A stretch of DNA of 36,087 bases from positions 1-36,087 of the forward strand of contig NZ_MUMF01000011.1 in NCBI RefSeq assembly GCF_002155905.1, in the 5' to 3' direction. Numbering within the stretch: position 1 is the first letter of the stretch; every line of letters starts with the position of its first letter. The position numbers and the translations under genes are program-made. The stretch comes from Streptomyces tricolor. GTDB lineage: Bacteria > Actinomycetota > Actinomycetes > Streptomycetales > Streptomycetaceae. Below the pieces are notes generated by a model, which had not been told where the DNA came from, did no database searches, and worked only from the letters and a program-made list of their open reading frames with translations. Positions 25,526 to 33,687 of this stretch are shown one piece after another.

Positions 25526-26908
25526 GTGGCCGCCGACAAGATCGACACCATCGTCAGCCTGAGCAAGCGCCGTGGCTTCGTTTTCCCGTGCAGTGAGATC
25601 TACGGCGGACAGCGTGCCGCCTGGGACTACGGACCGCTCGGTGTCGAGCTGAAGGAGAACATCAAGCGCCAGTGGTGGCGCTACATGGTGACGTCCCGCG
25701 AGGACGTCGTCGGTATCGACTCGTCCGTCATCCTCGCCTCGGAGGTCTGGGTCGCCTCCGGCCACGTCGCCACCTTCACGGACCCGCTGACCGAGTGCAC
25801 CTCGTGTCACAAGCGGTTCCGCGCCGACCACCTGGAAGAGGCGTACGAGGAGAAGAAGGGCCACGCCCCGGCGAACGGCCTCGCGGACATCAACTGCCCG
25901 AACTGCGGCAACAAGGGCCAGTTCACCGAGCCCAAGCAGTTCTCGGGTCTGCTCTCCACCCACCTCGGCCCGACCCAGGACTCCGGCTCCGTGGCCTACC
26001 TGCGCCCGGAGACCGCCCAGGGCATCTTCACCAACTTCGCCCAGGTGCAGACCACCTCGCGCCGCAAGCCGCCGTTCGGCATCGCCCAGATGGGCAAGTC
26101 GTTCCGCAACGAGATCACGCCGGGCAACTTCATCTTCCGCACCCGCGAGTTCGAGCAGATGGAGATGGAGTTCTTCGTCAAGCCGGGCGAGGACGAGCAG
26201 TGGCACGAGTACTGGATGGAGCAGCGCTGGAACTGGTACACCGGCCTGGGTCTCCGTGAGGAGAACATGCGCTGGTACGAGCACCCGAAGGAGAAGCTCT
26301 CCCACTACTCCAAGCGCACCGCCGACATCGAGTACCGCTTCCAGTTCGGCGGCAGCGAGTGGGGCGAGCTGGAGGGTGTCGCCAACCGCACCGACTACGA
26401 CCTCGGCGCCCACTCCAAGGCCTCCGGCCAGGACCTCTCCTACTTCGACCAGGAGGCCGGCGAGCGCTGGACGCCGTACGTCATCGAGCCGGCGGCGGGT
26501 GTCGGCCGCACCATGCTGGCCTTCCTGCTCGACGCCTACGTCGAGGACGAGGCGCCGAACGCCAAGGGCAAGATGGAGAAGCGGACGGTGCTCCGCCTGG
26601 ACCACCGCCTGGCCCCGGTGAAGGTCGCGGTGCTCCCGCTGTCCCGTAACCCGGAGCTGTCCCCGAAGGCCAAGGGCCTCGCCCAGGCGCTGCGGCAGAA
26701 CTGGAACATCGAGTTCGACGACGCCGGCGCCATCGGCCGCCGCTACCGCCGCCAGGACGAGATCGGTACGCCGTACTGCGTGACCGTCGACTTCGACACG
26801 CTGGACGACAACGCCGTCACCGTGCGCGAGCGTGACTCGATGAAGCAGGAGCGGGTGTCCCTCGACCAGATCGAGGGCTACCTGGCCCAGCGCCTCCTGG
26901 GCTGCTGA
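25526..26908 (+). CDS. glyS: Glycyl-tRNA synthetase (alpha2 type)
   Basis: Class II aminoacyl-tRNA synthetase charging tRNA-Gly. GTG at 25526 with GAAGAGAG about 5 nt upstream; 460 residues, the usual bacterial length for the dimeric form. [12 protein letters not shown] opening, motif 2 ([11 protein letters not shown] with [10 protein letters not shown]), motif 3 with [14 protein letters not shown], and a C-terminal anticodon-binding domain. Between motifs 1 and 2 two CxxC pairs (CTSC and CPNC) form a zinc ribbon insertion. Divergent from znuA; no T-box-like leader seen in the 120-bp gap. Confidence 0.97.
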   Translation: MAADKIDTIVSLSKRRGFVFPCSEIYGGQRAAWDYGPLGVELKENIKRQWWRYMVTSREDVVGIDSSVILASEVWVASGHVATFTDPLTECTSCHKRFRADHLEEAYEEKKGHAPANGLADINCPNCGNKGQFTEPKQFSGLLSTHLGPTQDSGSVAYLRPETAQGIFTNFAQVQTTSRRKPPFGIAQMGKSFRNEITPGNFIFRTREFEQMEMEFFVKPGEDEQWHEYWMEQRWNWYTGLGLREENMRWYEHPKEKLSHYSKRTADIEYRFQFGGSEWGELEGVANRTDYDLGAHSKASGQDLSYFDQEAGERWTPYVIEPAAGVGRTMLAFLLDAYVEDEAPNAKGKMEKRTVLRLDHRLAPVKVAVLPLSRNPELSPKAKGLAQALRQNWNIEFDDAGAIGRRYRRQDEIGTPYCVTVDFDTLDDNAVTVRERDSMKQERVSLDQIEGYLAQRLLGC

Positions 26909-26925
26909 GGTCCGCTGAGTTTGCC

Positions 26926-26952
26926 GGTCCAGGGGGCTCCGCCCCCTGGACC
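26926..26952 (+). terminator. glyS terminator hairpin
   Basis: GGTCCAGGGGGC (26926-26937) and GCCCCCTGGACC (26941-26952) form a perfect 12-bp stem with a 3-nt loop, 17 nt after the glyS stop. Confidence 0.88.
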
Positions 26953-26961
26953 TCCGGCCTT

Positions 26962-27002
26962 CGCCCACCCGCCATCCGACCCGGTCGGCTGGCGGGTGGG
27001 CG
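26962..27002. terminator. Second hairpin between glyS and chitinase
   Basis: CGCCCACCCGCC (26962-26973) is exactly complementary to 26991-27002; an inner CCGAC/GTCGG stem fills the loop. It lies 18 bp after the chitinase stop on the minus strand, so it probably ends that transcript, while the 26926 hairpin ends glyS. Confidence 0.75.
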
Positions 27003-27020
27003 TTCTGCGTTCGCCGTGTG

Positions 27021-28064
27021 TCAACGGCCTTGGAGCGCCCTGACGTTGTCGCCGAACGTCCAGTTCTTCGAGCCGTCCCAGTTGACCGACCACGTCATCA
27101 GGCCCTTGAGCGACGTGCCGTAGTGCTTCCAGGCCTGGGAGACCAGGGACGGGGACAGGTAGCCGCCGCCCGCGCCGGGCTGCGCGGGCAGGCCCGGGAC
27201 CTGCTTGTCGTACGGCACCTTGATCGTCGTGCCCTGTACCACCAGGCCCTTGTTCAGGCAGTCGGTCTGGGCGGTGAAGCCCTGCACCGTGCCGGCCGCG
27301 TAGGAGTCGCCGGAGCAGCCGTACATGCTGCCGTTGTAGTACTGCATGTTCAGCCACCACAGGCGGCCGTTGTCCGCGTACTTCTTGATGACGGGCAGGT
27401 ACGCGCCCCAGATCGAGCCGTAGGTGACGCTGCCGCCGGTGACGTACGCCGTCTCCGGGGCCATCGTCAGGCCGAAGTTCGAGGGCATCTGGGCGAGGAT
27501 CCCGTCGATGATGCGGATCAGGTTGGCCTGGGACGGCGAGAGCTGTCCGATGTTCCCGCTGCCGACCAGGCCCGTCTCGATGTCGATGTCGATGCCGTCG
27601 AAGTTGTACTTCTTCAGGATCGGGACGATCGTCGCCACGAAGCGGTCGGCCACGGCCGAGGACGACAGGTCGATGCCGGCCGCCGCGCCGCCGATGGAGA
27701 GCAGGATCGTCTGCCCGGACGCCTTGGCCGCGCACATCTCGGCGGGCGTGGCCACCTTCACGCCGGCGTCCATGCCGTCCTCCCACAGCGCCGTGCCGTC
27801 GGAGCGGATCACGGGGAAGGCCGCGTTGATCACGTTGTAGCCGTGGGCGGCGATGCGGGAATCGGTGATCGGGGTCCAGCCGAAGGGCGGGTGGACCCCG
27901 TTCGCCGCCCCGTCCCAGTTCTCCCAGTAGCCCTGGAGCACCTTGCCGGCCGGCTTCGACTTCACCGCGCAGGTGTCGGCGGCGGAGGCGGCGGGCGCGG
28001 TGGCGATGCCCAGGGGGATGAGCACGGCCGCGGTGAGCGCGGTGGCGAGCAGGCGTCTGATCAT
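27021..28064 (-). CDS. Secreted GH18 chitinase (catalytic domain only)
   Basis: Extracellular endochitinase of 347 residues. ATG at 28064 with GGGAGG 7 nt upstream; an in-frame GTG further out is rejected. Signal peptide of about 28 residues ending at ASA-AD. Catalytic motif DGIDIDIE at 156-163, with Glu163 as the acid; SIGG (substrate-binding strand) at 123-126; MTWSVNWD near the end. No carbohydrate-binding or fibronectin domain, so this is a single-domain enzyme of the short Streptomyces type. Its promoter holds paired chitinase elements, suggesting DasR control and chitin or GlcNAc induction. Confidence 0.94.
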   Translation of the reverse strand: MIRRLLATALTAAVLIPLGIATAPAASAADTCAVKSKPAGKVLQGYWENWDGAANGVHPPFGWTPITDSRIAAHGYNVINAAFPVIRSDGTALWEDGMDAGVKVATPAEMCAAKASGQTILLSIGGAAAGIDLSSSAVADRFVATIVPILKKYNFDGIDIDIETGLVGSGNIGQLSPSQANLIRIIDGILAQMPSNFGLTMAPETAYVTGGSVTYGSIWGAYLPVIKKYADNGRLWWLNMQYYNGSMYGCSGDSYAAGTVQGFTAQTDCLNKGLVVQGTTIKVPYDKQVPGLPAQPGAGGGYLSPSLVSQAWKHYGTSLKGLMTWSVNWDGSKNWTFGDNVRALQGR

Positions 28065-28117
28065 GCGGGGCCTCCCGGTGGGGGTGCGGTGAGGTGACGT
28101 AGGCATGACAGTGCGCG

Positions 28118-28150
28118 TGGTCCAGACCTCCCGTCAATAGGTCTGGACCA
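28118..28150 (-). promoter_or_regulatory. Paired chitinase promoter elements (dre-like) in inverted orientation
   Basis: TGGTCCAGACCT (28118-28129) and AGGTCTGGACCA (28139-28150) are exact inverted copies with a 9-bp spacer that contains TTGACG, a -35 box on the minus strand. TGGTCCAGACCT is the element known from Streptomyces chitinase promoters, and each copy resembles half of the DasR site (dre). The pair brackets the -35, as expected for repression. Confidence 0.8.
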
Positions 28151-28176
28151 TTCTGGAGTAGCGTAACAGTGTTGGA

Positions 28177-28200
28177 CTGACAGATATTGAAATCTGTCAG
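28177..28200. promoter_or_regulatory. Perfect 9-6-9 palindrome, likely TetR operator
   Basis: CTGACAGAT-attgaa-ATCTGTCAG, 22 bp before the aldo/keto reductase ATG. Size and symmetry fit a TetR-family site. A TetR gene follows the reductase, so it probably represses this two-gene unit. Assignment is positional. Confidence 0.75.
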
Positions 28201-28222
28201 CCGTCATGGCAGAGTGAACGGC

Positions 28223-29233
28223 ATGACGATGCGCACCCGCACCCTCGGAACCACCGGACCCTCCGTCTCCGCCCTCGGCCTCGGCTGCATGGGCATGTCC
28301 GCGCTGTACGGCGACGCCGACCGCGCCGAGTCCCTCGCGACGATCCACGCCGCCCTGGACGCCGGCGTGACCCTGCTCGACACCGGCGACTTCTACGCCA
28401 TGGGGCACAACGAGATGCTCATCGGGGAGGCGCTGCGCAGCGCCCCGGCCGCTCTCCGCGAACAGGCCCTGACCAGCGTCAAGTTCGGCGCCCTGCGCGA
28501 CCCCGACGGCAACTGGAGCGGCTACGACGGCCGCCCCGCCGCCGTGAAGAACTTCGCCGCCTACTCCCTCCAGCGCCTCGGCGTGGACCACATCGACGTC
28601 TACCGGATCGCCCGCCTCGACCCCGAGGTGCCGATCGAGGAGACCGTCGGCGCGATCGCCGAACTGGTCGAGAAGGGGTACGTCCGGCACATCGGCCTCA
28701 GCGAGGTCGGCGCCGAGACCATCCGGCGGGCCGCCGCCACCGCCCCGATCGCCGACCTCCAGATCGAGTACTCGCTGATCTCCCGGGGCATCGAGCGGGA
28801 GATCCTGCCGACCACCCGCGAACTGGGCATCGGCATCACCGCGTACGGCGTGCTCTCCCGCGGCCTGATCTCCGGCCACTTCACCCGTGACCGGCAGCTG
28901 GCCGCCCACGACTTCCGCGCCCACTCGCCGCGCTTCCAGGGCGAGAACCTCCGGCACAACCTGGACCTGGTCGAGGCGCTGCGCACGATCGCCGCGCAGA
29001 AGGGGGCGACGGTCGCGCAGACCGCCATCGCCTGGGTGCTCTCCCGCGGCGAGGACATCGTGCCGCTGGTCGGCGCCCGCACCCGCGAACGGCTCGGCGA
29101 GTCGCTGGGCGCGCTGGACGTCACCCTGGACGAGGCCGACCTCGCCGCCATCGAGGAGGCCGTCCCGGCGGACGCGGCCGCCGGCGACCGCTACCCGACG
29201 GCGCAGCTGGCACACCTCGACAGCGAGCGCTGA
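28223..29233 (+). CDS. Aldo/keto reductase, catalytic His replaced by Ala
   Basis: NADPH-dependent oxidoreductase fold of 336 residues; ATG at 28223 (a second ATG 6 nt inside). It opens RTLGTTGPSVSALGLGCMGMS. Asp and Tyr of the tetrad are seen in DTGDFYAMG and Lys in SVKFGA. The usual histidine segment (DLYYQHRVDP in related enzymes) reads DVYRIARLDP here, so the catalytic His position is Ala. IEETVGAIAELVEKGYVRHIGLSE is typical. Activity may be altered or non-classical. Forms a unit with the TetR gene 25 nt downstream, under a palindromic operator. Substrate unknown. Confidence 0.93.
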   Translation: MTMRTRTLGTTGPSVSALGLGCMGMSALYGDADRAESLATIHAALDAGVTLLDTGDFYAMGHNEMLIGEALRSAPAALREQALTSVKFGALRDPDGNWSGYDGRPAAVKNFAAYSLQRLGVDHIDVYRIARLDPEVPIEETVGAIAELVEKGYVRHIGLSEVGAETIRRAAATAPIADLQIEYSLISRGIEREILPTTRELGIGITAYGVLSRGLISGHFTRDRQLAAHDFRAHSPRFQGENLRHNLDLVEALRTIAAQKGATVAQTAIAWVLSRGEDIVPLVGARTRERLGESLGALDVTLDEADLAAIEEAVPADAAAGDRYPTAQLAHLDSER

Positions 29234-29258
29234 TCCCGGTGCCGGGTACCGTCTAGGC

Positions 29259-29861
29259 ATGCCACCGACCAGCGAGACCCTGACCGCGGAGCGCATCCTC
29301 GAAGCCACCGAGGAGGTGCTGCGCCGCCACGGCCCGGCCAAGGCCACCGTGGTCGACGTGGCCCGCGCGCTCGGCGTCAGCCACGGCAGCGTCTACCGGC
29401 ACTTCCGCACCAAGGCGGCGCTCCGCGAGGCGGTCACCAAGCGCTGGCTCGACCGCACCTCGCAGCGGCTCGCCGGGATCGTCGACGCCGCGGACCGCAC
29501 CCCCGAGCAGCGGCTGCGGGACTGGCTCAGCACCCTGTTCGCCGCCAAGCGGCACAAGGCGGGCGACGACCCCGAGCTGTTCGCCACCTACACCGTGCTG
29601 ACCGACGAACTCGGGGGCGTGGTCCACGAGCACCTGGCCGACCTCACCGGCCAGCTGACCCGGATCATCGCCGCGGGCACCGCATCGGGCGCGTTCCACA
29701 CCCCCGACCCGTCCGCCACGGCCCGCGCCGTCTTCCACGCCACCGGCCGCTTCCACGACCCCTGCCACGCCCGCGAGTGGACCAGCCCCGGCATCGACGC
29801 GGAGTTCGAGGCGGTGGTGGAGCTGCTGGTGAGGGGCTTGAGCAGGGAACCGGGACGGTGA
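29259..29861 (+). CDS. TetR-family transcriptional regulator
   Basis: A 200-residue repressor. ATG at 29259, 25 nt after the reductase stop. Helix-turn-helix at about residues 10-57 (ILEATEEVLRRHGPAKATVVDVARALGVSHGSVYRHF). The helical C-terminal ligand domain has no recognised subfamily. Cotranscribed with the aldo/keto reductase and probably binds the palindrome at 28177-28200 to control both. Confidence 0.93.
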   Translation: MPPTSETLTAERILEATEEVLRRHGPAKATVVDVARALGVSHGSVYRHFRTKAALREAVTKRWLDRTSQRLAGIVDAADRTPEQRLRDWLSTLFAAKRHKAGDDPELFATYTVLTDELGGVVHEHLADLTGQLTRIIAAGTASGAFHTPDPSATARAVFHATGRFHDPCHAREWTSPGIDAEFEAVVELLVRGLSREPGR

Positions 29862-29904
29862 CGTACACCCCGCCGGACGACGGGCCCCGGCCCTGACCCC
29901 GCCC

Positions 29905-30265
29905 TCAGCCCTCCACCCCGGTGGCGGTGCGGGCCGCGCCGACCGGCTGGGACGCGGGGGAGCCGCGCTGGCGCAGGCAGACCGAGACGACCTGCGCCTG
30001 CCGGCCGTGGACCTCGACGTCCCGTATGGCGCCCCCGTACGGGAGCCGCTCCTCGGGCAGCGGCTGCGCGCACGGGGACCTGGCGGACTGCTCGATCTCC
30101 TGCCGGGTCCGCGGGGCGAGCGCCGCGCACCCGTGCACCCGCGCACCCGCGCGGCCCGTCCGCCCGCCGGACGCCCTCCGCGAAGCGCACGGCGGCCCGG
30201 GCCGCCGCCGTCTGCCGCTCGCGCGGGGTGGCGCAGCCGGTGAGGCGGACGGCACGGGCGGCCAC
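29905..30265 (-). pseudogene. Broken small lipoprotein gene, frameshifted by an 8-bp repeat expansion
   Basis: From GTG 30265 the frame reads a short N-terminus with lipobox LTGC, then ATPRERQTAAARAAVRFAEG, a pattern I know from small Streptomyces lipoproteins. After GPRGC it goes out of frame. The expected continuation, LAPRTRQEIEQSARSPC and DVEVHGRQAQVV, is in the next frame and ends at 29905. Between them are three copies of an 8-bp unit; removing two (16 nt) joins the halves as GPRGCAALAPRTR. The signal region is poorly hydrophobic and the C-terminus differs from the family, so it looks decayed. Original function unknown. Confidence 0.65.
30125..30148. repeat. Three tandem 8-bp repeats at the frameshift
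   Basis: GCGCACCC, GTGCACCC, GCGCACCC in a row. Two extra units add 16 nt and shift the frame of the lipoprotein pseudogene by one. Consistent with slippage during replication. Confidence 0.85.
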
Positions 30266-30465
30266 GGTCGGACCGATGCGCCTCCACGGAAACCGCCTGG
30301 CAGCCGCGCCGTGGCCGGGGCGGGCGCCGAGCGTTCGGACCAGCGGAGCCGCACCGATTCGCACGGGGGCGCGCCCCGCTCAGCCGTTCGACCCATGGGG
30401 GAGGCCGGCCGGCGGCGGCCGTGTGAGCCTGAAGTCCCAGCATCCACCGAGGAGGACGACGGGCG

Positions 30466-31077
30466 ATGGCAACGGAAGAGACCGCACGAGCCGCTATGCG
30501 TGCCACCCCGAGGCACGGGTGGATGACCGAACCGCCGTCCCGGGCGCAGCTCCTGTTCGACGACCCGTATCCGTCCTGCGCACTGGAAGCGGGCAAGTTC
30601 TTCCCGGCCACGCAGGGGGGCCTGACGGATCCCGTGCAGCCCGCCGACGTCGCCTGCGACACCCCGCCGCCGGACGGGAAGATCGCCAGTGCGGGCTACC
30701 CCCACGGCGGTGCCCCACAGCTGGACGAGGTGCGGGACTGGCCGAAGGTCGAGCTGGTGTCGGGGGCGCGGCAGAAGGTCGTGTGGAGCTTCCGGCAGCG
30801 GCACAAGACGCGCCGCTACAACTACTTCGTCACGAGGGAGGACTGGGATCCCGCGCAGCCGCTGTCGCGGGCCCAGTTCGAGCCCGAGCCGTTCGCGCGG
30901 CTGGAGCCGAACGGGGACACGCCGTACTGGGAACTGCCGGACCCGCCGGCCCGGGAACCGGTGGAGCACAAGATCACGCTGCCGCAGCGCAAGGGCTACC
31001 ACGTGATCCTCGGGGTGTGGGAGGTGGCGGACACCGGCGCCGCCTGCTACCAGGTGATCGACGCGCACTTCAGCTGA
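30466..31077 (+). CDS. AA10 lytic polysaccharide monooxygenase domain without signal peptide
   Basis: A 203-residue copper monooxygenase fold, the family that oxidatively cleaves chitin or cellulose. Histidine-brace candidates are His17 in HGWMTEPPSR and His113 in QRHKTRRY; YNYFVTREDWDP and the terminal CYQVIDAHF (axial Phe202) are typical of AA10. GAGGAGG upstream supports ATG 30466. In active enzymes the first His is the mature N-terminus after signal cleavage. Here 16 polar residues precede it, and a stop in frame about 30 nt upstream excludes a longer secreted form. Either the signal was lost, processing is unusual, or the protein has another role. Confidence 0.85.
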   Translation: MATEETARAAMRATPRHGWMTEPPSRAQLLFDDPYPSCALEAGKFFPATQGGLTDPVQPADVACDTPPPDGKIASAGYPHGGAPQLDEVRDWPKVELVSGARQKVVWSFRQRHKTRRYNYFVTREDWDPAQPLSRAQFEPEPFARLEPNGDTPYWELPDPPAREPVEHKITLPQRKGYHVILGVWEVADTGAACYQVIDAHFS

Positions 31078-31099
31078 CGCCGGCCGGCCCGGTCGCGGC

Positions 31100-33367
31100 T
31101 CAGCCGGAGAGCCGGGCGCGCAGCAGCTTCTTGTCCGGCTTGCCCGCCGCCGTCAGGGGGATCTCGGGTACGAGGTGCAGGGCGTCGGGAGCGTAGAGGC
31201 GCCCCTTGCGAGCGGTGACGAAGTCCCGGATCTCCTCCAGGGAGGGGCGCTGTCCGGGGGCGGGCACCACGGCGGCGTTCACGTGCTCCGCCGACTCCTC
31301 GTCCCGGGTGCCGAACACCGCGCACCGGGCGACGGCGGGGTGGCTCAGCAGCAGCTCCTCCAGCTCCGCCGGATAGACGTGGCCGCCGACGACCACGATC
31401 ATGTCCTTGATCCGGTCCACGATGTAGAGGTAGCCGTCCTCGTCGAGGTAGCCGATGTCACCGGTGTGCACCCAGCCGTCCCGCAGCACCTCGGCGGTCA
31501 GGTCCGGCCGCTTCCAGTAGCCGGACATCACGTACGGCGAGCGGACCTGCACCTCGCCCCACCGCCCGGGCGGCAGGGTGGTGCCGTCGGCGTCCCGGAC
31601 GGCGATCTCCACGTCGGGCAGGGCCCGGCCGACCGTCAGCTGGCCGCCGGGGCCGGTCACCTCCAGGTCCGCGGGGCCCGACTCGGTGATGTGCTGGGCC
31701 TCGGCCTGCCCGTACAGGCCGTGCAGCACGGGGCCCAGCGCCTCGGCCGCCTGCCGCATCCTGGCCGGGGACGCGGCGGTGCCGCCGTAGCTGATCCGGC
31801 GCAGGCTGGACAGATCGGTGCGGGGCAGGTCCGGGTGGTCCAGCAGCTGGTAGAGCAGCGGCGGCAGCAGCCAGGTGTGGGTGATGCGCTCGCGCTGGAT
31901 CGCGGCCAGCACGTCCCCGGGCTCGAAACCGTGCCGCAGGACCACCGAGCCGCCCCGGAGCAGGGTCATGTCGGCGAAGATCCCGGCGAGGTGGGCGAGC
32001 GAGGTGCAGGCCAGGTAGCGGGACGGCGTGCCCGTGTCGAGGTGCCACCGGTCCAGGCTGAGCCGGTAGGAGCCGTGGCTCATGCGGATGCCCTTGGGGA
32101 TCCCCGTGGTGCCGCCGGTGTGCCGGATGCACCAGTCGTCGTCCGGCCCCACCCGGCTGCCCATCGGCCGGGCCGGCCGCCGGGCGGCGGGGGTCAGCAC
32201 GTCCTCGGCGAAGTCGCCGGGCCCCAGGGCGAGCGTTCGGGGCGTGCCGGGGAGCGCCAGCAGCTCCCGCGCCGTGGCGTGCCGCTGGTCGTCCACCAGG
32301 AGCAGGGAGCAGTCCACGCTCTCCATGACGCGGGCCATGACCGGCGGGCTCATGCCGTCGTAGAGGGAGACCACCCGGGCGCCGGCCAGATTGGCGGCGT
32401 ACCGGGCGGCCAGGGCCTCGGCGGTGTTGCCGGTGAGCAGGGTGACCGTGGTGCCGCGGTCCACCCCGCGGTCCGCCAGTTCCGCGCCCAGCCGGTGGAC
32501 CTGGTCCCGGAACTCCGCGAGGCCGCCCGGCGCCACCTGCCGGGGGTCGAGCATCACCAGGTGCCGGGAGGTGATGGCGCTGCGGCCGTCGGCGGCCTTG
32601 GTGAAGTGCCAGCTCCCGCTGTGCCCGAGGAGCACCTTCGGCAGCTTGGTCTGCTTGTAGACGATCCGTTCGCCGAGGCTGCACACCCGGACCGACGTGG
32701 TGCGGTGCGTCGTACCGTCGGCGGCCCGCGTCTCCATCTCCATGTGCTGCACGCCCGGCACGTCCTCGGTGACCTCGACGGCCTCGACGTGCGGCAGCCG
32801 CTCCGGCCAGGCCGCGCAGTCGTGCACGAAGCGGTACGCGGGCTCCGGCTCCCCGTCGTACTCGATCGTCTCCTCGAAGGAGAAGACCAACTCGTCCACC
32901 GGCACGCCCAGTTCGGCGACGTTCTTCAGGGCTTGCAGCTCCGCGGTGCTGTTCTGGTCGAGGATCTCCGTGATCCGCCGCAGGGTTTCCGGGGTGTCCT
33001 CGGCGAGGGTGAAGTCGTGCCGGAAGAGGACCCGGGTACGGCGCCCGCCGCCCGCGCCCGTGCCGAGGTCCCGGAACTCCCAGAGTCCGCCCATCGACGC
33101 GATGGGCGGGACACTGCGCTCCTGCCGGAAACCGACCGTCAGGTTCTCGGCGTCGAACTGCCGGCGCGAGGACCAGGACGCCACCGCGCCCTTGGCGAAG
33201 GCCCAGATCCGGAAGCGCTCCTCGGAGGGGCCGTGCTCCAGCAGGTCGACGTGGACGGTCGGTCCGAAGACCACCGGCCACCGCGAGGCGTCGGCCACCA
33301 GATCGTAGACCTCGCTCGCGGGTGCCTCGATCTCGATGCTGTGGGTGACGGACCGACTTTCAGCCAT
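31100..33367 (-). CDS. Fusion of di-domain aromatase/cyclase and acyl-CoA ligase
   Basis: A 755-residue protein; ATG at 33367 with AGGTGATC about 7 nt upstream. Residues 1-145 and about 155-280 are two SRPBCC domains of the type II polyketide aromatase/cyclase kind (ERFRIWAFAKGAV, PPIASMGGLWEF, then RLPHVEAVEVTED and ERIVYKQTKLPKVLLGHSG). The second domain stops short of its usual end. From about 284 an AMP-forming ligase follows: HTGGTTGIPKG at 416-426, GLYGQAEA near 550, WVHTGDIGYLDEDG at 632-645, catalytic Lys743 in TAAGKP. Its normal N-terminal 40 or so residues are missing. It probably acts in aromatic polyketide biosynthesis, perhaps activating an acyl group. LuxR and MFS genes lie next to it. 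Confidence 0.88.
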   Translation of the reverse strand: MAESRSVTHSIEIEAPASEVYDLVADASRWPVVFGPTVHVDLLEHGPSEERFRIWAFAKGAVASWSSRRQFDAENLTVGFRQERSVPPIASMGGLWEFRDLGTGAGGGRRTRVLFRHDFTLAEDTPETLRRITEILDQNSTAELQALKNVAELGVPVDELVFSFEETIEYDGEPEPAYRFVHDCAAWPERLPHVEAVEVTEDVPGVQHMEMETRAADGTTHRTTSVRVCSLGERIVYKQTKLPKVLLGHSGSWHFTKAADGRSAITSRHLVMLDPRQVAPGGLAEFRDQVHRLGAELADRGVDRGTTVTLLTGNTAEALAARYAANLAGARVVSLYDGMSPPVMARVMESVDCSLLLVDDQRHATARELLALPGTPRTLALGPGDFAEDVLTPAARRPARPMGSRVGPDDDWCIRHTGGTTGIPKGIRMSHGSYRLSLDRWHLDTGTPSRYLACTSLAHLAGIFADMTLLRGGSVVLRHGFEPGDVLAAIQRERITHTWLLPPLLYQLLDHPDLPRTDLSSLRRISYGGTAASPARMRQAAEALGPVLHGLYGQAEAQHITESGPADLEVTGPGGQLTVGRALPDVEIAVRDADGTTLPPGRWGEVQVRSPYVMSGYWKRPDLTAEVLRDGWVHTGDIGYLDEDGYLYIVDRIKDMIVVVGGHVYPAELEELLLSHPAVARCAVFGTRDEESAEHVNAAVVPAPGQRPSLEEIRDFVTARKGRLYAPDALHLVPEIPLTAAGKPDKKLLRARLSG

Positions 33368-33687
33368 CTTTGATCACCTTTCGCTTCCGCCGGCGCACGC
33401 CGGAGCCCGTGCCCCGGCCGGGCACTGCCTGCTTCAGCCTGGCCGCTCGCTCTGGAAGCGTTCTGGAAGGGCGCTGGGCGGACCGGTGGACCCCTTGTCC
33501 CGCCTGGCCGAGGGGCCGGCCGGAGGGCGTCCGCTTCACTCGTTGTCCGAACCACCGCCACGCCAGAGACACAACATCTGGTGTCAGCTGTCGCGCTCGG
33601 CACAACATGTATGCTCCCACCTGTTTTCGGCGAGACCCTGGACGCCCACCGCACCTCGGCAAGGAGCACCACGTGACCCCGGCAGAG
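33368..33687. promoter_or_regulatory. 320-bp control region with two CACAACAT direct repeats
   Basis: No gene seen here on either strand. CACAACAT occurs at 33570-33577 and again at 33601-33608, 31 bp (three helical turns) apart, in front of the minus-strand aromatase-ligase gene. A third copy lies at 34344-34351 before the exporter gene. No clear promoter boxes are identified. Confidence 0.5.

Noticed and set aside
25412..26968. 518-codon minus-strand frame opposite glyS
   Set aside because: Antisense shadow of a well-conserved synthetase.
31175..33373. 732-codon plus-strand frame opposite the aromatase-ligase gene
   Set aside because: Antisense shadow; the minus strand carries all conserved motifs.
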